A stretch of 25,610 bases of DNA from Penium margaritaceum (lineage: Eukaryota; Streptophyta; Zygnematophyceae; Desmidiales; Peniaceae): the NCBI GenBank assembly GCA_023375785.1, contig SZWC01009537.1:21204-46813 (forward strand), read 5' to 3'. The first letter of the stretch is position 1. The number at the start of each line of letters is the position of its first letter. Below the pieces are notes generated by a model, which was not told where the DNA came from, ran no database searches, and was given only the letters and a program-made list of their open reading frames with translations. The position numbers and the translations under genes were made by a program. Below, one piece after another: positions 1 to 9,396 of the stretch.

Positions 1-1480
1 TCTCTCTCTCTCTCTCTCTCTCTCTCCCTCCACAGTGTCTCCCTCACCCCTTCCTCACCTTTCTCTCTCTCTCCCTTCTCTCTCCCTTCTCACCCTTCCT
101 CTCTTTCCCTCTCTCTCCCTTCTCTCTCTCTCTTCTCTCCCTTCCTCTCTCTCTCCCCTCTTTCTCTCTTCCTCCCTCTCTCTCTCCCACCCTTACCCCT
201 CTCCTTCTCCCTTTCTCTCTCTCGCTGTCTCTCTCCCTCCCCTCCCCTGACCTCTCTCTCTCACCTCCCTCTCACCCCTCCGTCTCTCTCTCTCCCTCTC
301 TCAAACCCCTCTCACCAGCCTTTCTCTCTCTCTCCCTCTCTCTATCTCTCCCCTCCCTCTCACCCCTCCCTCTTTCTTTCCACCTCTCAAACCCGTCTTA
401 CAACTCTCTCTCTCTCTCCCTCTATCTTTCTCCCTCTCCCCCCCTCTTTCCCCTCCCCCTCTCTCTCCTTCTTTCTCTCTCTCTCCCTCTTTTCTTTCTC
501 TCTCCCTCTCTCTCTCTCCTGCTAACCCTTACCTCTCTCCCTCCTCATCCTGCCCCCCCCTCTCCTCCCATTCTTCCTCTCTCTCCCTCTCTCTCCCTCT
601 CTGTGTCTCTATCTCTCTTTCTCTCTCTCCCTCTCCTTCTCTGTCTCTCCCTATCTCCCCCTCTCCCTCTCCTCCCTCTTGTTCTTTCGCCTTCTCCTTT
701 CTCTCTCCCTCTCTCCCTCTGTCCCCCCACGTCTTCTCTCCTCTCTCCCCGTCCCCATCTCCCCCTCTACATCCCTCTCTCTCCCTTTTTACTCCCTGTC
801 TCTCTCTACTTTCCCTTTTCTCCCTCTCTTGCTTCCTTTCTCTAGACTCCCTCTCTCTCTCCTCCCTTCCTCCCCCTCCCTCTCGCTCCCTCTCTTTCTC
901 TCTGTTCCTATCCATCTAGATTCCTTGTTCTATCTTTCTCTCTCTGTCTCTCTTTCTCTCTCTCCCCTCCCTCCCCCTATCTCTCTCCCCATCCCTTCCT
1001 CATCTTTCTCCCCCACCCCCCTCTCTCTCTCCCTCCTGCCATTTTTTTTTCTCTTTTCTCCCTTCCTTCCTCCACTCTCTCTTCCCTGATTCTCCTCCTC
1101 TCCTTCTCTCCCTCTCTCTCTCTCTCCCTCTCCTTTTTCTCCCCCTCCCTCTGTCCCTCATCCTCTTTCCTCCTCATCCCTCCTTCTTCCAGCTCCTCCT
1201 TTTTTTCACTTCCTCCCTCTCTCTCTTCCCTTTCCATCTCATTCAAAACTGACCTCCGCCCTTCTTCCATTCCTCTCCCTCCCCCTCTTCCTCTCCCCTC
1301 TCCTCCTCTCTCCTCCTTCTGTCCTTTTTATTTTGTTTCTCCCTTTCCTTTCCTTTCTGATTCCTCTCCCTCCCTTCCCATCTCTCTTCCTTCCTCCCCA
1401 TCCCTCTCTCTCACCTCTCTCCCCTTCTTTTGACTCACCTAAGAACCCTTCTTCTCTGTTCTTGTAGCCCTCTCTCCTCT
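1..1480. repeat. CT-rich polypyrimidine low-complexity tract
   Basis: The + strand is almost entirely C and T, built from (CT)n and (CCCT)n runs broken by short interruptions and starting with a pure CT run at base 1. Long open frames occur on both strands, but they arise because stop codons need purines in the + reading and are rare in such sequence. Predicted proteins are only Ser/Leu/Pro (+) or Glu/Arg/Gly (-). I see no gene here. The tract continues to the left of the window. Confidence 0.95.
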
Positions 1481-3735
1481 TAAAAAACTTCCTTTTTTTT
1501 CCACCGTCCTATTTGCTCTCCTCTTGTGCTACATCCTCGGCCATCGTCTCCGTGGGTGTATGCGCATCCTCGGGTTTGATCAGGCTCCTCTTCAGGTCCG
1601 GACGCATCCTCCCGGACGCATCCTCCGGACGCATCCTCCGCATCTTTTTTGAGTTTCGTCACGTCCCCCGGTGAGATCGTTCCATTCACCTCTCTTTGCG
1701 ACCTTTCCCCTGCTCCTCTCCCCCCCCCCCTCTCTCCTCATGCGCTACCCTTGAATTTCTTGCGCCTCGTGTGTGCGCCCTCTTGCGCTTCGTGTGTGCC
1801 TCTTTTGGCGGCTCGTGTCTGTCTCTTTCTCATTGTCTCTTCTCCTTTTTGTGCCTCTTCTCCGTGTTGTCCCCTTCTCCCCACCTTTGTCTCTCTTCGT
1901 GTTGTCCCCTTTCTCCACCTCCGTCTCCACCTCCGTCTCTCTCCTCTCTCGTACGCACCCTCCTCTCCCTCCTCCCTCTCCTCCTCCTTCCCCCCTCCTC
2001 TCTTCCCTCCCCTCCTGTCGCCCCCTTCCATTTCCCTCTCTTGCTTTGCCTTCTCACTCCTCGACGCTCACACTCTTTGCTTCTGCCCTCCTATCTCTTC
2101 TCCCCTTTCTCTTCTTCTCCCGCGTACTCGTCTTACACTCTCCCTCTCGCTGTGCGACCTCTTCCTCCCCCCACTCCCTTCTCTCCCTCCTCCCTCTCCT
2201 CCTTCCCCTTTTCCTTTTCCTTTTTTTTCCTCTTTTCTTTTCCCCTCTTGTTTTTTCTCCTCTCCCCCTCTCCTTCCCGCCCTTTCCTCTCCTCCTCTCC
2301 TACTCTACCTCTCCTTCTCCCACACTCCCCCTTCCTCTTCTTTTCTCACTCCCTCTCCCTCCCTCTTCCATCTCCATCTCTTTCACACCGACCTTCGCCC
2401 CTCTTCCCTTCCCGACTCCTTCATCCCCCCTTCTCCCTTTCTCTACTCTTCGCCTCTTCCACTCCCAATCTCCCTCGCGCCTCCCGGCTTCCCCTCTCTT
2501 CATCACCTCTTCCTCCCTGCTCTCTGTTCTCTCTTCTCTTTTTCTCTACTCACCCCCCTTTCTTCCGTTCTCCGTTCTCTCTATCTCCATTCCTCTGCCT
2601 CTTCCCCCCTTCCCTCCCCCTCTTCCTCTCCCCTCCCCCTCCTCTCTCCTCCCCTTTATCTCCCTCTCTCTTTTCCTCGTCTCCTCTCTCCCCTCCCTCC
2701 TCCCTGCCCCGCCTCTACTCCCCTCATCCCTTCTTCCATCGTCATTCCTCGCACCTACCTTGCTACTTCTCCGGGACCATCGTCTTCCCTTCTCCATCGG
2801 CTTCATCGGCTGCGGCTCGGCGTTCGCCCCTCGGCCCGCTCCACCGACGTGTCCCTCGTCCTCACGATCCCACTCATCCCCGTTTGGCCTTCTCCCCTCG
2901 GCCCCTCGCCCTGACCGCCTCCACGCCTCCGTACTGTGCTGCCCCCGCTCCCCTCCATCGCCCCTCTGCTCGTTGGATCACTCCTCGTCGGTGTATCTCG
3001 GCCTGGGTCGTCCGCCGGTGCCCCTCCTCCTCTCCTTCCCGTCTTCTCTCCCCTCGGCCCCGCCCTTCCCCTCCTCTCGTATCTCCCCCCTTCCCTCTGT
3101 CCCTCTGCCCCTCCTTCCCTACACTCCCCTGCTCCTTCTCCCATTCCTCTCTCTCTCTCTCTTGCCCTCTCTTCACTCTCCTCCTCTCCTCACCTCCCGC
3201 CCACTCTGCCTGTCCCTCTCCCCTTGGGCCTCCTTTCCCGTCCCTCTCTCTCTCCTCATTCCTCCGCTTCCCCCTCCTTCCTTGCCCTACCTTCCTCTTC
3301 TCCTTTTCACGCTCATCTCTTCTCTCTTCCCCTTCTCTCTTCATCCCCTCCTCTCCTCTACCCCCACTTCCTTCTCCTCCTCCACCTTCTTTCCCGTCTT
3401 TCTCCTTTTCCCCTCCTCCCTTTACCCCTTTTTTCCCTCTCTTTTGCCCTCCGCCCCCCTCTCCGCTTCCTTTTCTTTGTGACCCCTTGCCTTCCTTCTT
3501 ATCCCTTCTTTGCTCCCTATCCCGCTCCTTTTGCTCACCATCTTCTCCTTTACGCGCCCTCTCTTCACACTTTCTGTCCTCGCGTTCCACCCTCTCCTCT
3601 TCCCCTCCGTTCCTCTGCTCCCTGTTCCTCCTCCCTGATTGCATCTGTTTTGAGTCTGTCTCGTTGTCCGTCCCTTCTCTTGCTCTCCGGTGTCTTCTCG
3701 TTTTGTCCCCTCTTCCCCTCCCTCCTCTAATGAAT
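1481..3735. repeat. Degenerate polypyrimidine region, no supported gene
   Basis: The pyrimidine bias continues but with more sequence complexity than the first 1.5 kb. It includes GC-richer islands at about 1500-1690 and 2740-3060 and a short tandem array at 1598-1640 (unit CCGGACGCATCCT, three copies, period 13-14). It lies directly upstream of the copia Gag start and could be a long untranslated leader of that element or unrelated simple sequence. The copia 3' LTR sequence does not recur here. One + frame stays open from 1696 into Gag at 4752, but the part before 3853 is composition-driven and I do not call it coding. Confidence 0.75.
1598..1640. repeat. 13-14 bp tandem repeat, 3 copies
   Basis: The motif CCGGACGCATCCT starts at 1598, 1612 and 1625, and a related GCGCATCCTCGG lies just upstream near 1562. 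It is a minor minisatellite inside the polypyrimidine region, with no function visible. Confidence 0.85.
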
Positions 3736-3852
3736 TTCTCTAAATACACACGAAACACCATGGTTAGCACTTCGTCTCCCTTGCATGTTCGCTCCTCCTG
3801 TAGTCACTCGTTCCTCGCGTCCCTAGGTCCTCGCCTTATCCTTAGCAGCGTC
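3736..3852 (+). other. Short spacer before copia Gag; possible leader
   Basis: This mixed-composition stretch separates the polypyrimidine tract from the Gag start. A plant copia element would normally have its 5' LTR end and a TGGTATCAGAGC-like primer-binding site here. I see neither. Confidence 0.4.
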
Positions 3853-5280
3853 ATGGCAGATCTCGGTCTCTCCGGCGCTCAGGCTGCCGCCGCTACCGCT
3901 GCTACCGCCCGGGCGACACGTGATACAGCACCGAAGGTGTCGACTGAGGCGAGTCCCTCCGCCTCCGTCAACACCGGCCTAGTTGATGACTCCCTCTCCC
4001 TCTCCCCTCGCTCGGCTGCCGAGGCTGCCGTCACCGCGGCTCTCGCGGTGCACCGCAGCCCCCCTCCCCCACCCCACCATCACCCATCTCCTCCTTGGGC
4101 TCCTGCGTTCCCCTTCTCTGCAACCATCCTCGATGCCCTCGCTTCTCCCCCTCTCGGTGACCCCCCCGCCGTTTCACCCGCTCCTCCTGTCGACACTACC
4201 GCACCTGATAGTTCCGACCCTGACGCCTCCGGTGACCCCGTGCACTCTGCCATTGCCCCCGTGGGCGTTTTCCTCCCCGTTCACGTTGCGCCCCCAGGTG
4301 GGGTTCTCGCCCCTGGTGGTCCCGCAGCTCCGCGTGTTGCCGCCCATGGCGGTTATGGGGCCGTTGGCGGTAACATCCTCCCTCGAGGCCCGCCCGCTCT
4401 TGGGACTGCCGTCCCTTCCGGGACCACTATTCCTCCTGGCACTGCCGCCGTCCTGCCCGATGCTGTCGTCTTGGCCATGCCGTCGTCTCCTCCGGCCTTG
4501 TGGCTGCAGGCGGTGCCCCCCCCGTTGGCCCTGTCGTTCCGCCTGGTGGCTTGCCCGTCGGTGGCACCCTGCCCGCCGGTGGCGCCTTGCCCGCCGGTAG
4601 CGCATTGCTCGATGGTGGGCTCCCTCCCGGCGGTGGCACTTTCCACGTTGGCGCCCCTCCTCGCGGTGACCCTGTTGCCGCCCTTGCCCTCACCGTCGCT
4701 CAGCTCGCCCGTCGTGATCTTCATCCCTCCGCTGCTCTGGCCGTGCCTTTGACCGCTGCTCCCGCTCACATCCCGGGCACCCCTTTTTCTGAGTGGTCCC
4801 CTTGTTTCATATCATGGGCTCACATGCACGGCCTCTGGGAGCACTATGACCCATCATCTTCCCTCCCTCTGGTTCATCCTGATCGCAGTGCCCTTGCTTT
4901 CCACCTCCTGTACTACGCTGCGCCTTCGGTCGCCCTTCGCCAGCTTGATCGGTTTGCTCCCACCGCCGCTCTTCCTGCTCGCCCTCGCGAGGCCTGGACG
5001 GCACTCCTTGCCCTTTACTCATCTGACTCTCTTCGCTCCGCTTCTTCTCTTCTTGCTGACCTCCGCGCTCTCCGTCGCCACCGCGACGAGTCTTTGGGCG
5101 CCTATCTGGGCCGCGCGGAGCTCCTCCAGAGCGAGCTCTTCACTTGGTGTCTCCTTGTCCGATGAGGCCTTTGTCACCTCTGTCCTCGCTGGTCTTGGGC
5201 CCTCCTTCTCCGGCGCCCTCACCTCGTTCCCTCTCGCACTTACCCTTCAGGCTGCGTACCAGACTCCCGGCGCCGTCTGA
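3853..5280 (+). pseudogene. copia Gag (capsid) region, frameshifted
   Basis: The ATG at 3853 opens a frame beginning MADLGLSGAQ, an Ala/Pro/Gly-rich N-terminal part. From about 4480 the likely frame moves by one base and contains a Gly-rich hexapeptide repeat (4549-4650), then the Gag core: WAHMHGLWEHYD near 4820 and EAWTALLALY near 4990, followed by a charged Leu-rich helix ending LGRAELLQSEL near 5135. This is the usual copia Gag pattern of AW..L...Y, then L..EL..L..., then ESL..Y. After about 5145 the next frame continues with SLSDEAFVTSVLAGL and stops at 5278. Gag would form the virus-like particle. At least two shifts (near 4480 and 5145) break it. Some could be sequencing errors in C-rich runs. 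The start is inferred from context and lacks a family-specific N-terminal motif. Confidence 0.75.
4549..4650 (+). repeat. 18-bp coding tandem repeat (hexapeptide LPxGGx) in Gag
   Basis: Successive 18-bp units encode LPVGGT, LPAGGA, LPAGSA, LLDGGL, PPGGGT and a diverged FHVGAP. The repeat preserves frame, so it probably expanded within a coding sequence. It forms a flexible Gly/Pro-rich segment ahead of the capsid-like core. Confidence 0.75.
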
Positions 5281-6700
5281 CGGGTTCTCCTAGACGGGCT
5301 TCGCTCCTTTCAGGCGGTCTCCAGCCTACCGTCTCTGCTACCGAGCCTGTGTTGCCCGACGCCTTGCCCGGCATCCTCCCTCCTCCGACGGCTCATGCCC
5401 TTGCTTTTCTAGCCCCGCCGGCCAGGATTGGTGGCGGCGGTGGTCCCCGTCCGCCCACGTGCTGGAACTGCGAGGTTGTGGGTCATCGTCATGATGCGTG
5501 CGTGCTTCCTCCAGTCCCCGATCTACGTGAGCCCATTGCCTGTCAACGCGCCCTCCTCCGCGGTTGGCCCTACGTTGCTCCTGGTGCTCCTCCTCTGGCG
5601 GTTCTCGGCGTGCCTCCGCCTGTTGCTCCTGCTCATCCACCGCCGGTGCTCTCTGCACCTCCTTCCCTCACCGAGGATGCGATCATCGCTCTCATTTGTC
5701 GCGTTTTAGCTGAGGGTGTACTTGGTGGTCCACCACCTGCTGGTACGTCTTCTCTCCTTGACCTCTTCGCTGCCTCGGCGCCTTGTCCCGCTTCTTCTGC
5801 CATTCCCTCGTGTGATTCCTGTCCGTCTTCCTCTTCCCCTTGCACGTTCGCCTATTGTCTCCTCTCTGGTACTAAGCGCGTCGCGGCTCCCTCTTGGGTG
5901 GTCGATGGTGCGGCGACTGATCACATGTGTCCGACTCGCGAGTTGTTCACAGAGTTCAGTCCTGTGTCTACGATCACTTTGGTGTACACTGGTGATGGGG
6001 CACCCCTCCCTGTGCTGGGTGTCGGCACTGTCTGTCTCACCTCGTTTGCTGGCTCCCTCACCTTGACCTCCGTCCTCTACGTCCCGGCCCTTGACTTTTC
6101 CGTCTTGTCCGTCCCCACCCTCGACGTCTGTGGTTTCTCCACCACCTATGCCCTTGGGCTTGTCGCTGTCTCTAACCGCGCTAGTGGTCGAGTCGTCCTT
6201 CGGGGCCGGTGGCCTCCCGACGAGGGTCTCTACCAGGTTCTTGGCCCGCACACTGTTTCCGCGCCCGCCGTCGATGCCGTTGCGCTCGTTGCTCTCTCGC
6301 GCTTGGCCCACGCCCACCTCCTTCATCGGCGTCTTTGCCATCTTCCCTCTCCTGCTTTCGCTTCACTTCTCTGTACCCTTTTCGCTGACGGTTTTTCTGA
6401 CCCCTCCTTCCGGGCGCCCTGCACTGCCAATTGCACCTTTTGTGCCGTTGGCAAGATGCATCGTCTCCCTTTTGCATCCTCACCCTCACGCGCAGTTGCT
6501 CCTCTCGAGCTCGTACATGCCGACATCCTGGGTCCTCTTCAGGATGAGTCTCTTGCTGAGCATGCCACGTATGTGCCCAGCTTGATCGACGATTATTCTC
6601 GCTACACATGGGTCTTCTTCTTGCAGGCAAAGAGCGATGTTGCCTAGACCATCCGCGTAGCGCAAGAGTTGCCACCAGTTACTGCGTTTTTGTTCCGACC
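5281..6700 (+). pseudogene. copia zinc knuckle, protease and N-terminal integrase
   Basis: One frame is open from about 5166 to a TAG at 6645-6647. It carries a CCHC zinc knuckle at about 5457-5498 (CWNCEVVGHRHDAC, spacing CX2CX4HX4C). Next is a protease active-site region near 5895 (SWVVDGAATDHM), where most relatives have DSGA. The pre-integrase zinc finger follows (HRRLCHL near 6325, CTFCAVGK near 6436). The integrase core then begins (LELVHADILGP near 6510, supplying the first catalytic Asp, then LIDDYSRYTWVFF). After the TAG the same frame reads on plausibly (TIRVAQELPP), then shifts by one near 6700. Homologues suggest a CAG glutamine where the TAG stands. The protease would process the polyprotein and integrase would insert the cDNA. 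The frame break and TAG make this non-functional as written. Confidence 0.85.
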
Positions 6701-7290
6701 AAGGTGGTGAGGTTTTTGGTGCCACAGCATCGTTCTTTGACCGTGAGGGTGTGGCTCATGAGCTGTCCGCCCCCTATTCTCCACAGCACAATGGGGTGGC
6801 CGAGTGCTGGAACCGCACTCTTGTCGAGGGTGTCTGCACCATGATTACCGAGGCTGGATTCCTTGATCTAGGTCGCAGCTTCTGGTCTGAGGTAGCCAGT
6901 TATCGCACGTGGGTTTGGAACCCGATCCCGCATGGCCCCCTTACCCCCGACACCACACCGTTCCAGTTGTTCTTTGGACGACGTGCTGATCTCAGTCAGG
7001 CTGTGGTTTGGGGCACTATGGCCACTGTTTACCTTACCCCTTTGTCGCGGACGGGCAAGCTTGATCCACTCGGGCGTCTCTGTGTTACCCTCGGGGTTGC
7101 GCCCCATTCTTGTGCACACCGCTTTTGGGACCCCGTTGCCCATCGCCTTATTGAGTCCTGCCATGCTCGATTCTTCAAGCAGCTGACTTATGGCGCCTTT
7201 CGTACAAATCACTGTCTCCCTTCCCCGGCCTCTGCCACGGCCTACACTTCCAACGGCCTTGTAGTTGTCGGTACCCCCGCCCCCCCTTTG
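6676..7290 (+). pseudogene. copia integrase core, second half and C-terminal region
   Basis: This frame differs from the preceding segment. It begins FCSDQGGEVFG near 6690, where SD supplies the second catalytic Asp, and continues through APYSPQHNGVAE, whose final Glu completes the D,D,E triad. The Asp-to-Glu spacing counts to 34 residues, one short of the usual 35. Downstream are NRTLVEGV and TPFQLFFGRRADLSQ, both typical of the copia integrase C-terminal half (P...W.....P..LF). Then comes DPLGRLCVTLGVAPH, corresponding to the conserved region after the core that ends many copia integrases. The stretch linking it to the first half is about 10 codons shorter than usual, so a small deletion may accompany the frameshift. 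The frame then runs into the pyrimidine-rich linker. Confidence 0.85.
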
Positions 7291-7543
7291 CCTCCCCTGT
7301 GGCCCCTTCCGTACCCCTCGTGCCCTCCACCACCTTTGTTCCTATCCCACCTCCCATGCCCCCTTCGACCGCCCTGCCGTCGCCCTCCCACTCCCCTCCC
7401 CCTGTCCTCCCTTCCGTCCCACCCCCTTCGCATGTTCCACCGCCCCTCTCCACGGTTCCTCCTCTTCCTCCTACGCCGGTCTCTGCCTCCACAACAGGGC
7501 CTCCTCCCGCACCTGCCTCCTTTCCCCTTCCCCCTCCTCCCTT

Positions 7544-8229
7544 GCCCTCTTCCTTCCCCCCGCCTCTCGTCCCTCCTCCGCCTCCCCTTCCCCCCTTGCA
7601 TCGCCGTGGCGGTCCACCGCCCGTCTCTCCCCTCCCTCCCCTCTTACCATCTCTTATGCCGTCCCCTGCCTCCCCTCCTGGCTTTCCCTCCTCCCCTCCT
7701 CCCGTTCCCCCTGCCCTGACTACGCCCCAGCTTGTCGGCTTTCCTCGTGTGCCGTCGTCCCCTGCTGACCCTGTTCTCCTCTCTATCGAGGACATTCCAG
7801 AGGACGTCCCGTCTCGGGCGTCCCCCTCTACCGGTTTCGTGGGCGACCCCGTCCTTCTCGCTGTGACCCCGTCTCCGCCAGCCTCNTGCCCTCTTCCTTC
7901 CCCCCGCCTCTCGTCCCTCCTCCGCCTCCCCTTCCCCCCTTGCATCGCCGTGGCGGTCCACCGCCCGTCTCTCCCCTCCCTCCCCTCTTACCATCTCTTA
8001 TGCCGTCCCCTGCCTCCCCTCCTGGCTTTCCCTCCTCCCCTCCTCCCGTTCCCCCTGCCCTGACTACGCCCCAGCTTGTCGGCTTTCCTCGTGTGCCGTC
8101 GTCCCCTGCTGACCCTGTTCTCCTCTCTATCGAGGACATTCCATGGGACGTCCCGCCTCGGGCGTCCCCCTCTACCGGTCTCGTGGACGACCCCGTCCTT
8201 CTCGCTGTGACCCCATCTCTGCCAGCCTC
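7544..8229. repeat. Direct duplication joined by a single N (probable assembly overlap)
   Basis: Bases 7544-7885 are repeated at 7887-8229 with one ambiguous base (7886) between them. The first ~250 bp match except for one C-run length difference. Seven substitutions lie in the last ~90 bp (7798 onward versus 8142 onward). Exact adjacency across one N points to two contig ends that overlap but were not merged, perhaps two haplotypes or two copies of the element, and not to a biological tandem duplication. Confidence 0.85.
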
Positions 8230-8691
8230 ACCCCTTGCAGCGTCTTTTACCCACCTCTCACCCGTTCCTTCGCTAGTCGACGTCCTCTCACGCGAGACCC
8301 TTGCGCCCCTTCCCCCTCCCTCCCCCTCCCCTTCTCCATCCATTCCCCTCTCCTATCCATTCTCTTCGGCAGCTTCCCCTCACCTTATTGTCCCTGGCCT
8401 AGCCTCTCTCCTCGGTGCTCCCTCTTGTCCCCACTCGTGGATGCGCACACACGCCGCTTGGGCTCGGCCTTCCGCTCCTCTCTCTCCTCCACCTCCTCCC
8501 CCTCCTCCCCCTCTGCCTCTCTCCCCTCGTCCACCTTCCCCTGCCCCCCCCGCCCCCATCACTTTGTCCTCCCCTCCTCTCTTGGATACTCCTCCTCCCT
8601 CCCCCCTGTCTCCTCTCGCACTCGTTCCCGTACCGCTCGCGCTCTTACCTGTACCTCTGCCTCTCTCCCCGTCGTCATACTACCTTCCTCC

Positions 8692-9202
8692 ACGTCTCCC
8701 ATCTCTCCTTCCCCTTCCCTTGCTCCTCCCCCGCTCGCCTCCTTATCCCCAGCTCCTACCCTCTCCCCTCCCTCCCCCTCACGAGCCCCCGCTATGTCTC
8801 TCTCCACCTCCTCTCCCATCCCACCCTCTTCCACCTCCCTCCTCCTCCCTTGCACACTTCCTCCCACTATCGCCTCGTCCCCTCTCTCTCCCCCTCCGCC
8901 CCCCCTCCAGCGCTCCCTGCTTCCCTCCCTGCCTCTTCCCTTTCTCNACGTCTCCCATCTCTCCTTCCCCTTCCCTTGCTCCTCCCCCGCTCGCCTCCTT
9001 ATCCCCAGCTCCTACCCTCTCCCCTCCCTCCCCCTCACGAGCCCCCGCTATGTCTCTCTCCACCTCCTCTCCCATCCCACCCTCTTCCACCTCCCTCCTC
9101 CTCCCTTGCACACTTCCTCCCACTATCGCCTCGTCCCCTCTCTCTCCCCCTCCGCCCCCCCTCCAGCGCTCCCTGCTTCCCTCCCTGCCTCTTCCCTTTC
9201 TC
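8692..9202. repeat. Second direct duplication joined by a single N (probable assembly overlap)
   Basis: Bases 8692-8946 recur at 8948-9202 with N at 8947 between them. I see no differences between the two copies. The offset of 256 bp is not a multiple of three, so the duplication itself breaks the reading frame. As with the copy at 7544, this is best explained as unmerged contig ends. Confidence 0.88.
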
Positions 9203-9396
9203 CCTCACCTGCTGATGTGCCCCCTGTGTCCCGCCCCTTGTCGAGGTACACTCTCCATCCGGGCCACGCGCACGGTCGCCACTTCTTCCATCTCGAGATT
9301 CGCCATGCCCTCAATGCCTGCACTGATCACCGCTTTGTCAGTGTCCCTGCATCTGCTGCTCGTGCTCTCGCGGTCACCTCTTCCCCGCCCTCGTAG

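Larger units (their letters stand above)
7291..9396 (+). pseudogene. copia integrase-RT linker, Pro/Ser/Leu-rich, mis-assembled
   Basis: The segment between integrase and reverse transcriptase is almost pure pyrimidine and encodes Pro/Ser/Leu-rich low-complexity protein. A more complex island (QLVGFPRVPSS, then VLLSIEDIP, near 7730-7800) is probably real linker. The last part, about 9215-9390 (RPLSRYTLHPG, then RHALNACTDHRFVSV), leads in frame to the reverse transcriptase, ending at a TAG at 9394. Such linkers are variable in copia elements, but about 2 kb is unusually long. Two internal duplications joined by single N bases (see separate entries) lengthen it artificially. The exact frame path is not resolvable by eye. 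Confidence 0.65.

Noticed and set aside
2874..3770. 298-residue - strand frame rich in Arg, Glu and Gly
   Set aside because: It is the complement of polypyrimidine sequence. Composition alone explains the open frame and no motif is present.
1696..4752. A 1018-residue + frame, the longest in the window
   Set aside because: Most of it (to 3852) is Ser/Leu/Pro low-complexity forced by absence of purines. Only the part after the ATG at 3853 belongs to copia Gag.
7175..7945. Gly/Arg-rich - strand frames opposite the copia linker
   Set aside because: They are antisense to the pyrimidine-rich linker and cross an N-joined duplication.
7544..8229. Tandem duplication of the copia linker as a biological event
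   Set aside because: The single N exactly at the junction, repeated at 8947 and at the large gap, makes unmerged contig ends the better explanation.
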